From positions 1-20,162 of the forward strand of contig CAZWBW010000051.1 of the NCBI GenBank assembly GCA_964632355.1: a stretch of 20,162 bases of DNA. The letters are read 5' to 3'. Positions 8,041-14,617 of this stretch are shown in pieces. Below the pieces are notes generated by a model, which saw only the letters and a program-made list of their open reading frames with translations, had not been told where the DNA came from and did not search any database. Made by a program: the position numbers and the translations under genes. Position 1 is the stretch's first letter, and every line of letters begins with the position of its first letter. This DNA is from JALOAP01 sp964632355. GTDB lineage: Bacteria > Chloroflexota > Dehalococcoidia > Tepidiformales > Tepidiformaceae.

Positions 8041-8465
8041 GGAAAACCAGGCTGGTCCGCGCCGCCGACACCCTTCGCGGGGCCTGGCTGCTGGTTCGCG
8101 TGCACCTGCTGTTCTGGTTTGGCGGTCGCGAAGCCGTGGCCCGCGCGACTGCGGAAGCCATGCGAACGGTGCCCGCCACCCAGGCCGAGCTGGACGCCCG
8201 TGGCGTGGACGCCTGGCATACCGCGCGAGCCGTCTGGCGAGCACGGCGCCTCCTGCCCCTGCGTTCGCAGTGTCTCCACACCGCACTCGCGCTGCGTGCG
8301 CTCTTTCAACAGAAGGGATGCCCGGCAGCTGTGCGTGTGGGTGTCCGGGCTGTCGGCGAAGACGCGCACGCCTGGGTCGAGATCGGCAACTTCGTCCTCG
8401 ACTACCAGCGCGTGAGCGACCAGTTCCAGCCTTTTATCCCTCGCCAGCCGGAGGTCGAGCTATGA
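8037..8465 (+). CDS. Lasso peptide biosynthesis B2 protein (transglutaminase-like leader peptidase)
   Basis: A 142-residue cysteine protease of the Transglut_core3 type that removes the leader from the lasso precursor. The catalytic residues are visible: Cys79 in LRSQCLHTALALRALF, His111 in EDAHAWVEIG, and Asp122 in FVLDYQ as the probable third member of the triad. The helical N-terminus (MRKTRLVRAADTLRGAWLLVRVHLLFWFGG) is typical of B2 proteins. The start at 8037 overlaps the B1 stop (ATGA), and the stop overlaps the start of the C gene in the same way. This places B1, B2 and C under one translationally coupled unit. B2 should cut between Asn19 and Gly20 of the precursor, right after the Thr-Asn pair. 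Confidence 0.93.
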   Translation: MRKTRLVRAADTLRGAWLLVRVHLLFWFGGREAVARATAEAMRTVPATQAELDARGVDAWHTARAVWRARRLLPLRSQCLHTALALRALFQQKGCPAAVRVGVRAVGEDAHAWVEIGNFVLDYQRVSDQFQPFIPRQPEVEL

Positions 8466-10339
8466 GCGGTGTCATGGCGATCCTGTCTCTCGACGGCAGC
8501 CCGGTGCCCCCCGAGCTCACCCGCGCCCAGCTCGCCGCTATCGCGCATCGCGGCGAATGGGAACCGCGCCTCTGGGAAGGCGAGGGAATCGCACTCGGGC
8601 ACGCGAACATGCCCCGCACACCCGAAGCCGAGCGCGAGTTCCTCCCTGCCTGCGACAGCACCGGCCGCTACTGGATCACCTGGGATGGCCGCCTCGATAA
8701 CCGCGACGAGCTCGCGCGCCTCCTCGGTCTCGACCGGGACCGTGCCGCAGAGATGACGGACGCTGATTACGTGCTCGTCGCGTATCGAACCTGGGGCGAC
8801 GACTGCGTCCTTCACCTGCTGGGCGATTGGGCAGTTGTTATCTGGGATAACGTCGCTCGCCGGCTGTTCGTTGCGAAGGACCCCGTCGGCTACCGGCAGC
8901 TCTTCCGCCGGACCTGGAACGGCTTCCTCATCGTCGGCTCCGAACCGCTGCAGTTGTTCGCCGGTACGGGCGACACCCCGACCCCCGACAGGGAGTACAC
9001 GCTCCGCTACCTCGCCGGGGCTGTGCAGGACGAGGACCGGAACTGGTTCGAAGGCGTCTCCAACATCCATGGCGGCGAGCGCATCGCTGCCAGCGAATCC
9101 GGCATCCGCTCGGAGCGCTACTGGACGCACCCCCGGATAACGCCACGGCCATACAAACGCCCCCAGGAATACGTCGAAGAATTCAAGTCCATCTTCGAGG
9201 ACGCCGTTCGCGCCCAACTCCGCTCGAACCGCCCGATAGGCATCTATCTCAGCGGCGGGTTGGACTCGTCTTACATCGCTGCGATCATCGCGAAGCTCGG
9301 CTCGCCCTTTGTTGCGCTAAACGCATATGACTCCGGGGGGACGCTTCTCGACGAGCGGCACTACGCCCGGATGGTCGCCAACCACCTCGGCGTCGACCTG
9401 CAAGAGGTCGATATCAGCGACTGCTGGAGCATCAGCAGCAGGTGGATTCCCGACTCGGCGCTCGATAGCCCGTTCGTTCCCGGGCAGGGCGCCAGTCAAA
9501 TTCGCCTCGGCGAACTCATGCGTCAGCAGGGCGTTGGTGTCGTCTTTGGCGGCCAGGGCGGCGACGAGTGCTTCACTGGCCCGGACTACTACCTGGCAAC
9601 TGCGGTCGCCAGCGGGCAGTTCCGGTCAGCATGGCGGCTCGCACGGCTCAACCGCTCTCGCCGGCGAGCGCTCAGGACGCTTCTGAAGCAGTGCTATCGC
9701 GGACTGGCGCCGCACCAGGTGCAGGCTGCGATTGACACCCTTCGCAGGAAGCCCTCGCCGGACGGGGACCGGCCGGTGGTCCCTTTGCGCGACGGGTGGG
9801 AGGACATGACCTGGCATCGGGAGCGGGTGCTCGCATGGAGCACCCGCACAGCCCTTCGAGCCGACTGGGAGGCGTACCGGCAGGATCTCTGGCTCGAAGT
9901 CTCGTGGCGCGATCGGCATGAGGCGCACCGCTATCGCATCGATCGCCGGCAACCGCTCCTCGACTTACGGATTGTCGAGTTCATGGCATCCGTCCCGCCC
10001 TGGTACCAGCGCTTCCGGGGCCGGCCGAAGGACCTCCTCCGCGAAGCGGAGTACGACGTGCTCCCCCGCGAGATTCCCGATCGCATGGATTCGTCCCTCT
10101 ACGACGACCTGTTTCACAGGGGTATGCGGGCCGAGACCGAACGGATACGGACGGCCGAAGGCGCGCTCCGTGACTTCCTCAACCTGCGCTTCGATTTGGT
10201 CGCAACGCTTTCGAGCGGAGCGGAAGAGCAGCGTGTTCACTGGCCCGCCTCCCGGGCCCTTACAACCGGGCTTTGGCTCGCGAACCTACGCGCCCCGGAA
10301 CCACTCGAGAAGATTCCTCTCGAGCTCAGTTCCGTTTGA
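8462..10339 (+). CDS. Lasso macrolactam synthetase (lasso C, asparagine-synthetase-like)
   Basis: A 625-residue asparagine synthetase B homologue that uses ATP to activate the side-chain carboxylate of a ring Asp or Glu and joins it to the new core N-terminus, closing the lasso ring. The N-terminal Ntn-like domain (about 1-200) keeps the fold (GRYWITWDGRLDNRDEL, FVAKDPVGYRQLF) but begins Met-Ser-Gly, without the catalytic Cys2 of true asparagine synthetases. It should therefore not hydrolyse glutamine, as expected for lasso cyclases. The ATP-pyrophosphatase loop SGGLDSS is at 264-270, and VVFGGQGGDECFTG and YRIDRRQPLLDLRIVEFM complete the synthetase domain. The start overlaps the B2 stop (ATGA). 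Upstream of the precursor gene the stop is followed at once by a small hairpin. Confidence 0.94.
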   Translation: MSGVMAILSLDGSPVPPELTRAQLAAIAHRGEWEPRLWEGEGIALGHANMPRTPEAEREFLPACDSTGRYWITWDGRLDNRDELARLLGLDRDRAAEMTDADYVLVAYRTWGDDCVLHLLGDWAVVIWDNVARRLFVAKDPVGYRQLFRRTWNGFLIVGSEPLQLFAGTGDTPTPDREYTLRYLAGAVQDEDRNWFEGVSNIHGGERIAASESGIRSERYWTHPRITPRPYKRPQEYVEEFKSIFEDAVRAQLRSNRPIGIYLSGGLDSSYIAAIIAKLGSPFVALNAYDSGGTLLDERHYARMVANHLGVDLQEVDISDCWSISSRWIPDSALDSPFVPGQGASQIRLGELMRQQGVGVVFGGQGGDECFTGPDYYLATAVASGQFRSAWRLARLNRSRRRALRTLLKQCYRGLAPHQVQAAIDTLRRKPSPDGDRPVVPLRDGWEDMTWHRERVLAWSTRTALRADWEAYRQDLWLEVSWRDRHEAHRYRIDRRQPLLDLRIVEFMASVPPWYQRFRGRPKDLLREAEYDVLPREIPDRMDSSLYDDLFHRGMRAETERIRTAEGALRDFLNLRFDLVATLSSGAEEQRVHWPASRALTTGLWLANLRAPEPLEKIPLELSSV

Positions 10340-10355
10340 CCGCCGTTCCTGGCGG
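10340..10355 (+). other. Small intercistronic hairpin between lasso C and precursor gene
   Basis: CCGCC, a 6-base loop, GGCGG: a perfect 5-bp GC stem starting one base after the lasso C stop and ending 12 bases before the Shine-Dalgarno of the precursor gene. There is no T run, so it is not a typical terminator. It could act as an RNA processing or stability element. Short GC stems also arise by chance in GC-rich DNA. Confidence 0.35.
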
Positions 10356-10366
10356 ATCCAGCAATG

Positions 10367-10377
10367 AAAGGAGGTGA
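10367..10377 (+). promoter_or_regulatory. Very strong ribosome binding site of the lasso precursor gene
   Basis: AAAGGAGGTGA is an almost complete match to the 16S rRNA anti-Shine-Dalgarno end and lies 6 bases before the ATG at 10384 (9 bases measured from GGAGG). It is the best ribosome binding site in the window, which fits a peptide needed in large excess over its enzymes. It also fixes the start of a gene too short for many gene finders. Confidence 0.85.
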
Positions 10378-10383
10378 ACTCGG

Positions 10384-10509
10384 ATGAAGTACGAGACTCC
10401 GAAGCTTTCCCGGCTTGGCGATCTCCGCGAACTCACCAACGGTTTCTCCGGGGGTGGGTGGGATGGTGGCTCCAACAGGAAGAGCTACTCGCCGCCCAAC
10501 GACTCCTAG
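10384..10509 (+). CDS. Lasso peptide precursor (A peptide), 41 residues
   Basis: A short gene between lasso C and the kinase gene. The leader is 19 residues: MKYETPKLSRLGDLRELTN. Tyr3, Pro6, Leu8 and Gly12 form the YxxPxLxxxG motif bound by B1, and Thr18 is at leader position -2, the hallmark of lasso precursors. The 22-residue core starts GFSGGGWD: Gly1 supplies the amine, and Asp8 is the only acid at positions 7-9, so an 8-membered ring is predicted. The tail reads GGSNRKSYSPPNDS. Tyr16 or the Arg13-Lys14 pair could be steric plugs. The terminal Ser22 is the expected acceptor of the neighbouring kinase. The start has a near-perfect Shine-Dalgarno. Maturation and ring size are predicted from family rules and have not been demonstrated. 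Confidence 0.93.
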   Translation: MKYETPKLSRLGDLRELTNGFSGGGWDGGSNRKSYSPPNDS

Positions 10510-10529
10510 TTCAACGCACCGGGGCGCGT

Positions 10530-10567
10530 GCTGGGCGCACCTGAGACCCGTCTTGGGCGCGCCCAGC
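10530..10567 (+). terminator. Hairpin after the precursor gene (partial terminator or 3' stabiliser)
   Basis: GCTGGGCGC (10530-10538) pairs perfectly with GCGCCCAGC (10559-10567), a 9-bp GC stem with a 20-base loop, beginning 20 bases after the precursor stop. The right arm also lies in a 12-bp palindrome TGGGCGCGCCCA (10554-10565). No T run follows, so complete intrinsic termination is unlikely. Stem-loops just after RiPP precursor genes often allow partial read-through and protect the upstream message, which would raise precursor levels relative to the kinase and exporter genes. Confidence 0.5.
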
Positions 10568-10596
10568 CCCCACTCCCTATCTCATTGAGGCGAGTT

Positions 10597-11589
10597 GTGA
10601 CTGTTCGTCCATCTGTCCGTTCCATTCCTGGACCCGGCAGTACCGCACAGTGCTACGCCGGCCCGGCCGGGATCGTTCGCTCCGAGTTCCCGTTTCGCGA
10701 TCTGCATCAAGTTTCGGCTACGGGTGCGACGTTCGAACTCGGCCGGGCCACCTCGCCTCTGAGCGTGGAGGGTGTGCAGGTCCGGGCCCTCTGGGATCCC
10801 GAGCGGAACGTGCACACCCTGCGCGTGTTCGAAAACGAAGCCGGTCTGACCTGGGACGTCGCTGAAGTGGGCAGGTTCCACGTCGATGCGACAGGCCACA
10901 TTATCACCTACGACCTGGAACCAGGGGCGCTTCTCAGCGACGCCGAGAACATGCTCGTCGGCCCGGTTCTTTCGGTCGCCGGCCAGCAGGCCGGCCACGT
11001 CATGCTGCACGCGAGCGCCGTCGAGTTCGCCGGTGGCGCCATCGCCTTCTCGGGGCCATCCGGGTTTGGGAAGTCGACGCTCGTCGCCTCGTTCCGTGAT
11101 GAGCAACTCCCCCTGGTGTCCGACGACGTGCTGCCGGTGCGGTTCGAAGACCAGGTGCCCGTCGCTGTTCCCTACCTGCCGAAGATCAAACTCTGGGCCG
11201 AAAGCCTCGCCGCGCTCGGGGCCGATTGCGACGCGTTCGACCCCATCCTTTCGTGGCGCGACAAGCGACGCGTAAAGGTGGAGGCCTGGGGCCAGCCGGG
11301 ACGCGAACCAGTCCCGCTTCGCGCGCTCTACCTGCTCGCACCGCGCCAGGACCCGGAGACGCCCACGACGTTCGAGACAGTCGAACCCGGGCGCCGGTGG
11401 CAGGCCGTGCACGCCTGCATGTACATGGTCGACATGCTCCGCGGCAGGCGCGCTGCTGTGGCGTTCGACGCCGCTATCCGCCTGGCCGAATCCGTTCCCG
11501 TTCGCGTCGTCAGCTACTACCGGTCGTTCGAAACTCTCCCCGCGCTGCGAGAAGCCATCCTGCGGGACGCTGAGCAGGTGACCCGATGA
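10597..11589 (+). CDS. HPr-kinase-like lasso peptide kinase
   Basis: A 330-residue protein with the HPr kinase C-terminal fold. LHASAVEF (from residue 137) matches the conserved His-Ala-Ser/Gly-Ser strand, GPSGFGKST (153-161) is the Walker A loop, and LVSDDVLPV (173-181, Asp176-Asp177) holds the catalytic acid. Homologues in lasso clusters (PadeK of paeninodin, ThcoK) phosphorylate the C-terminal Ser of the precursor, and the precursor here ends in Ser, so that is the likely reaction. The GTG at 10597 was chosen for its GAGG site six bases upstream; an in-frame GTG at 10528 falls inside the hairpin and adds an unlikely N-terminus. The stop overlaps the next ATG (ATGA). HPr-kinase-like proteins of unknown role also occur in other RiPP clusters. 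Confidence 0.85.
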   Translation: MTVRPSVRSIPGPGSTAQCYAGPAGIVRSEFPFRDLHQVSATGATFELGRATSPLSVEGVQVRALWDPERNVHTLRVFENEAGLTWDVAEVGRFHVDATGHIITYDLEPGALLSDAENMLVGPVLSVAGQQAGHVMLHASAVEFAGGAIAFSGPSGFGKSTLVASFRDEQLPLVSDDVLPVRFEDQVPVAVPYLPKIKLWAESLAALGADCDAFDPILSWRDKRRVKVEAWGQPGREPVPLRALYLLAPRQDPETPTTFETVEPGRRWQAVHACMYMVDMLRGRRAAVAFDAAIRLAESVPVRVVSYYRSFETLPALREAILRDAEQVTR

Positions 11590-12602
11590 CAGGTCCGATG
11601 GTCGAACTTCGCGGGATTCATAAAGCGTTCCCCGAGCGTTCGTTTGCTCGCACCCTTCGCATCCGCAGCAAGCCGGTAGCCTCGCGCCAGGTTCTTCGCG
11701 GAGTCGATCTCACGGTGCACCAGGGCGATTTCCTTGCGCTGCTGGGAGCGAATGGGGTCGGCAAGACGACCGTCCTCAAGATCATCGCCACGCTTCTCCT
11801 CCCCGACGCCGGCTCCGCCCGGGTCCTCGGGAAGGACGTGACCGCGAACCGCGCCACCGCTGCGAAGCACGTTGGCTACGTAATGGCCGACGAACGCAGC
11901 TTCCACTGGCGCCTCACCGCCGAAGAGAACCTCATGTTTTTCGCCCACCTCGATCGCCTGCCGCGCGATGAGGCCCGGGCCCGCGTCCGCGAACTCCTCG
12001 CTCGCCTCGACCTCGAATCGGCGGCCAACAAGCCCTTCGGCCAGTTCTCGACCGGGATGAAGCAGCGCCTCGCTGTCGCCCGTGCGCTCCTCAAGCGTCC
12101 CCGCGTCCTCCTTATGGACGAACCAACGCGAAGTATCGACCCCGCCCACGCGGCGGCCGTCTGGCAGCTCGTGCGCGACGAAGTCGCCGCCGTCGATGGC
12201 TGCCTGGTCGTCGTTACCCACCAGGTGCAGGAAGCGCTGTCACTCTGTACGCGGGTCGCCATCCTCGCCGACGGCCAGGTCGCGCTCGATACCAACGCCG
12301 ATGCGATGGAGCGGTACGCCGGCCGCCTCAGCGGCCTGTCGCTTTCCGTCCGCTCCCTGCCGAGCGGTGGCCTCGACCGGCTGCGGGCCGTCCCCGGCGT
12401 CCGGGAAGTCCGCGTGGCTTCGCAGGTCGGCGGCGAACAGTTCCTCGAGATCTGGACCGCCGACGGCGACCTTCCCCTCGCCGGCCTGATGAGCGAAATC
12501 ACCGGCATGGGGGCAGCGGTCTGCTCGCTGCAACGCGCGACGCCGCTGCAGGCGGTCGTCGAACGGCTGCTCATCCCCAACGGCACGGAGGGGAGGCAGT
12601 GA
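11586..12602 (+). CDS. ABC-2 transporter ATP-binding protein (lasso peptide export)
   Basis: A 338-residue ABC ATPase of the ABC-2 export class that should power secretion of the mature lasso peptide and may give self-immunity. Walker A is GANGVGKT (54-61), the signature is FSTGMKQRL (154-162), and Walker B is LLMDEPTRSIDP (175-186), followed by the H-loop region VVVTHQVQEAL. The usual Q-loop glutamine is not obvious: the corresponding segment reads GYVMADERSF. An additional basic segment (about residues 19-35) sits before the first strand of the core. A roughly 100-residue C-terminal region follows the ATPase domain, as in drug-export ABC-2 ATPases. It is coupled to the kinase gene (ATGA overlap) and to the permease gene (GTGA overlap). 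The substrate is inferred from context. Confidence 0.9.
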   Translation: MTGPMVELRGIHKAFPERSFARTLRIRSKPVASRQVLRGVDLTVHQGDFLALLGANGVGKTTVLKIIATLLLPDAGSARVLGKDVTANRATAAKHVGYVMADERSFHWRLTAEENLMFFAHLDRLPRDEARARVRELLARLDLESAANKPFGQFSTGMKQRLAVARALLKRPRVLLMDEPTRSIDPAHAAAVWQLVRDEVAAVDGCLVVVTHQVQEALSLCTRVAILADGQVALDTNADAMERYAGRLSGLSLSVRSLPSGGLDRLRAVPGVREVRVASQVGGEQFLEIWTADGDLPLAGLMSEITGMGAAVCSLQRATPLQAVVERLLIPNGTEGRQ

Positions 12603-13399
12603 ACGCTCTCATGGCCTTTCTCTGGCGCGACTTCCGCGTGGCCTGGAGCTACCGCGCGACCTTCTTTTTCCAGGCCGGCAGCCTTGTCTTCTCGCTCGTC
12701 AGCTTGCGCTTCGTCTCCGACCTCATTGGGCAGTCCAGCCCCCGGGGCCTGGCGGAGTACGGGGGTGACTACTTCTCGTTCGTGAGCCTCGGTCTCGGCG
12801 TTAGCCTCCTCGCGTACCCCGTGACGAAGAGCTTCGCGCAGGCCGTTCGCGCGGCCCAGGTCACCGGCACGTTCGAAGCGATGTTGACCACCCGGACGCC
12901 CGCGAGTGCCGTCGTGTTCTACTCCGGGCTCTACCCGATTGTTGTCGCCTGCGTCCAGCTCGCCGCCATGTGGGTGATTGCGGCGTTCGCCCTCGGCGCC
13001 CAGTTCCACGTGGCCGATCTCCCGCTCCTGCTGCTCGTGCTGACGATGACGCTCGCCGTGCTTGCAGGAATCGGACTGTGTTCGGCGGCGTTTGCCATCG
13101 CCTTCAAACAGAACGAACCCCTGACCAACGCGTTCCTGGCCGGGTCGATGCTTGTCAGCGGCATCATGTACCCGACGAGCGTCCTGCCGGGATGGCTCGA
13201 GCGGATCGCACCGCTCCTCCCGCTCACCCACGCGCTCGAACTCACCCGCGCGCTCTTCCTCGAAGGCGCCAGCACGTCCAGCATCGGCGTGCACTTCGCC
13301 GCCCTCGCTGCGTTCGCGCTGCTCCTCCCGTTCGGGTTCTTCGTGCTTCAGCAGTCAATCACCTGGGCCCGCCGCTCGGGCTCCCTATCCCAGTACTAG
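12599..13399 (+). CDS. ABC-2 type transporter permease
   Basis: A 266-residue integral membrane protein with about six hydrophobic segments, the normal layout of an ABC-2 permease: near residues 22-42, 60-78, 105-135, 141-171, 178-196 and 235-256. SGIMYPTSVLPGWLERIAPLLPLTHALELTRALFLEG is the typical ABC-2 region before the last membrane segment. The GTG start overlaps the ATPase stop (GTGA) and has GGGAGG upstream. With the ATPase it forms a two-gene exporter. Many proteobacterial lasso clusters instead use a single-chain ABC exporter with a fused membrane domain, so this arrangement differs from the microcin J25 model. Confidence 0.9.
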   Translation: MNALMAFLWRDFRVAWSYRATFFFQAGSLVFSLVSLRFVSDLIGQSSPRGLAEYGGDYFSFVSLGLGVSLLAYPVTKSFAQAVRAAQVTGTFEAMLTTRTPASAVVFYSGLYPIVVACVQLAAMWVIAAFALGAQFHVADLPLLLLVLTMTLAVLAGIGLCSAAFAIAFKQNEPLTNAFLAGSMLVSGIMYPTSVLPGWLERIAPLLPLTHALELTRALFLEGASTSSIGVHFAALAAFALLLPFGFFVLQQSITWARRSGSLSQY

Positions 13400-13407
13400 G
13401 AGCAAAC

Positions 13408-14529
13408 GTGCCGCCACGCCCTCTCCCCACTCTCCTTCGTTCGGCACTCGCAGGCGACCGCCCCACGGCCTCGCCAGCGCTGACCCGCGCGTTGCTGGAG
13501 GTCGAGGATGAGTTCGCCCTGGCCGAACTTGCTGGCCGTCACCGCGTCGCATCGTGGCTTGCCGCCCTCATCGCATCGGAGCCCACCCTGGCGGCGAACC
13601 CGCGGTTCGAACCGGTTCGCCGGGCCGCCGAGGGCGAGGCGATTCACACCATGCTCATGCTGGCAGAGCTCCGCCGCCTTCTGCGTACGCTCAACGAACG
13701 CGATATCCCCACCGTCGTGCTCAAGGGTCCCGTGCTGGCCGAGCGGTACTATCCCGAACCCTCGCTCCGCCCGTTCGGTGACGTCGATCTATTGATCCAC
13801 GAGAGCGACCTCGAGACCGTGACCGCGCTACTCCGGGAGCGCGGCTACATCGAAAAGAACGCACACGAGCCACACAACGGGCGGCTCCATCATTGCCACG
13901 GGCTCTTTCAGCGCATCATGCGACACCCCGATTCGGGCGCGATCATCGAGATCCACTGCGACCATCTGCAAATCGGTCTCGAACCCGTGAGCATGGACGA
14001 AATCTGGGAACGCTCCGAGCCGATCGCCTTCGGCAACCAGGTCGCCCGTTCGCTGGCCGTCGCCGATCTCTTCGTGCAACTCTGCGTGCACCTCAACCGT
14101 CACGGGTTCGAGCGTCTCATCTGGTTTAAGGACCTCGACCTGCTGATTCGGCAGGGTGTCGTCGACTGGACCGAAGTGCGCGCCCGTGCCGAACAGGAAG
14201 AGTGCGTCGACAGCCTTTCGTACACTCTCTGGCTGCTCGAACGCATGTTGCGAACGCCGCTGCCTCCCGAAGCGCGGGCGCTTGCGAGGGCCCAGGGGCG
14301 GGTCTCGCGGGCCATCTACCGCGCGCTCTGGCCTCCGAAGAATGTGCTGGGCCTCGTACCACAGCGCCAGTGGCGGTTGCGTCGCGTGGTTCAGTTTGCT
14401 CCCGAAACCGGGTTCTTCCGGGGCGGCCTGCCCTCGCTCATGTTGCCCGGGCGCCGGCGGGACAAGCTCGCGGTGCTGGCTGCATCGGCCCGCTCCACGT
14501 TTCGCCGGGTCCGAGGAGTCACCCCCTGA
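13408..14529 (+). CDS. Nucleotidyltransferase family protein (NTP_transf_5), putative lasso tailoring enzyme
   Basis: A 373-residue protein of the PF14907-type nucleotidyltransferases found in many RiPP clusters. The fold signature is VVLKGPVLAERYYPEPSLRPFGDVDLLIHESD, with Gly-Asp-Val-Asp as the metal-binding DxD pair. IEIHCD (about 173-178) is the probable third acid, and LCVHLNRHGFERLIWFKDLDLLI is the family's usual C-terminal part. The GTG at 13408 has AGGAG five bases upstream and starts eight bases after the permease stop, so it is the last operon gene. In the pseudomycoidin system a protein of this family (PsmN) is reported to add hexoses to the kinase-phosphorylated C-terminus. A similar follow-on modification is possible here but unproven. 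Confidence 0.85.
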   Translation: MPPRPLPTLLRSALAGDRPTASPALTRALLEVEDEFALAELAGRHRVASWLAALIASEPTLAANPRFEPVRRAAEGEAIHTMLMLAELRRLLRTLNERDIPTVVLKGPVLAERYYPEPSLRPFGDVDLLIHESDLETVTALLRERGYIEKNAHEPHNGRLHHCHGLFQRIMRHPDSGAIIEIHCDHLQIGLEPVSMDEIWERSEPIAFGNQVARSLAVADLFVQLCVHLNRHGFERLIWFKDLDLLIRQGVVDWTEVRARAEQEECVDSLSYTLWLLERMLRTPLPPEARALARAQGRVSRAIYRALWPPKNVLGLVPQRQWRLRRVVQFAPETGFFRGGLPSLMLPGRRRDKLAVLAASARSTFRRVRGVTP

Positions 14530-14540
14530 CTACATGGCGA

Positions 14541-14582
14541 CTAGTCGTCACCTAGTCGCTCCCCTAGTCCCTTAGGGTAGTC
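14541..14582. repeat. Four CTAGTC-type direct repeats, possible response-regulator operator
   Basis: CTAGTC occurs at 14541-14546, 14552-14557 and 14564-14569, followed by GTAGTC at 14577-14582. Start-to-start distances are 11, 12 and 13 bp. Direct repeats about one helical turn apart are the layout bound by OmpR/PhoB-type regulators. The first copy lies in an 8-bp palindrome (GACTAGTC), and CCCTA/TAGGG forms an inverted repeat at 14562-14577. The array sits just after the lasso operon and just before the histidine kinase gene. Confidence 0.55.
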
Positions 14583-14601
14583 ATAACATTAGGCGTAAAA
14601 T
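14573..14601 (+). promoter_or_regulatory. Possible activator-dependent promoter of the histidine kinase gene
   Basis: TAAAAT at 14596-14601 resembles a -10 box. Seventeen bases upstream the -35 position holds TAGGGT, far from TTGACA, and the last CTAGTC-type repeat overlaps this region. A weak -35 with repeats over and upstream of it suits a promoter that needs a bound activator. Transcription would start near 14608. Confidence 0.35.
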
Positions 14602-14617
14602 CGTCTGAACTGCGGAT

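Noticed and set aside
10364..10387. Seven-codon mini-frame (ATG AAA GGA GGT ...) whose stop overlaps the lasso precursor start
   Set aside because: It consists of the Shine-Dalgarno itself and has no ribosome binding site of its own, so it is most likely chance.
11876..13294. 472-codon minus-strand frame opposite the ABC transporter genes
   Set aside because: Very charged and low in hydrophobic residues, as expected for the antisense of GC-rich genes. The plus strand has intact Walker and membrane motifs.
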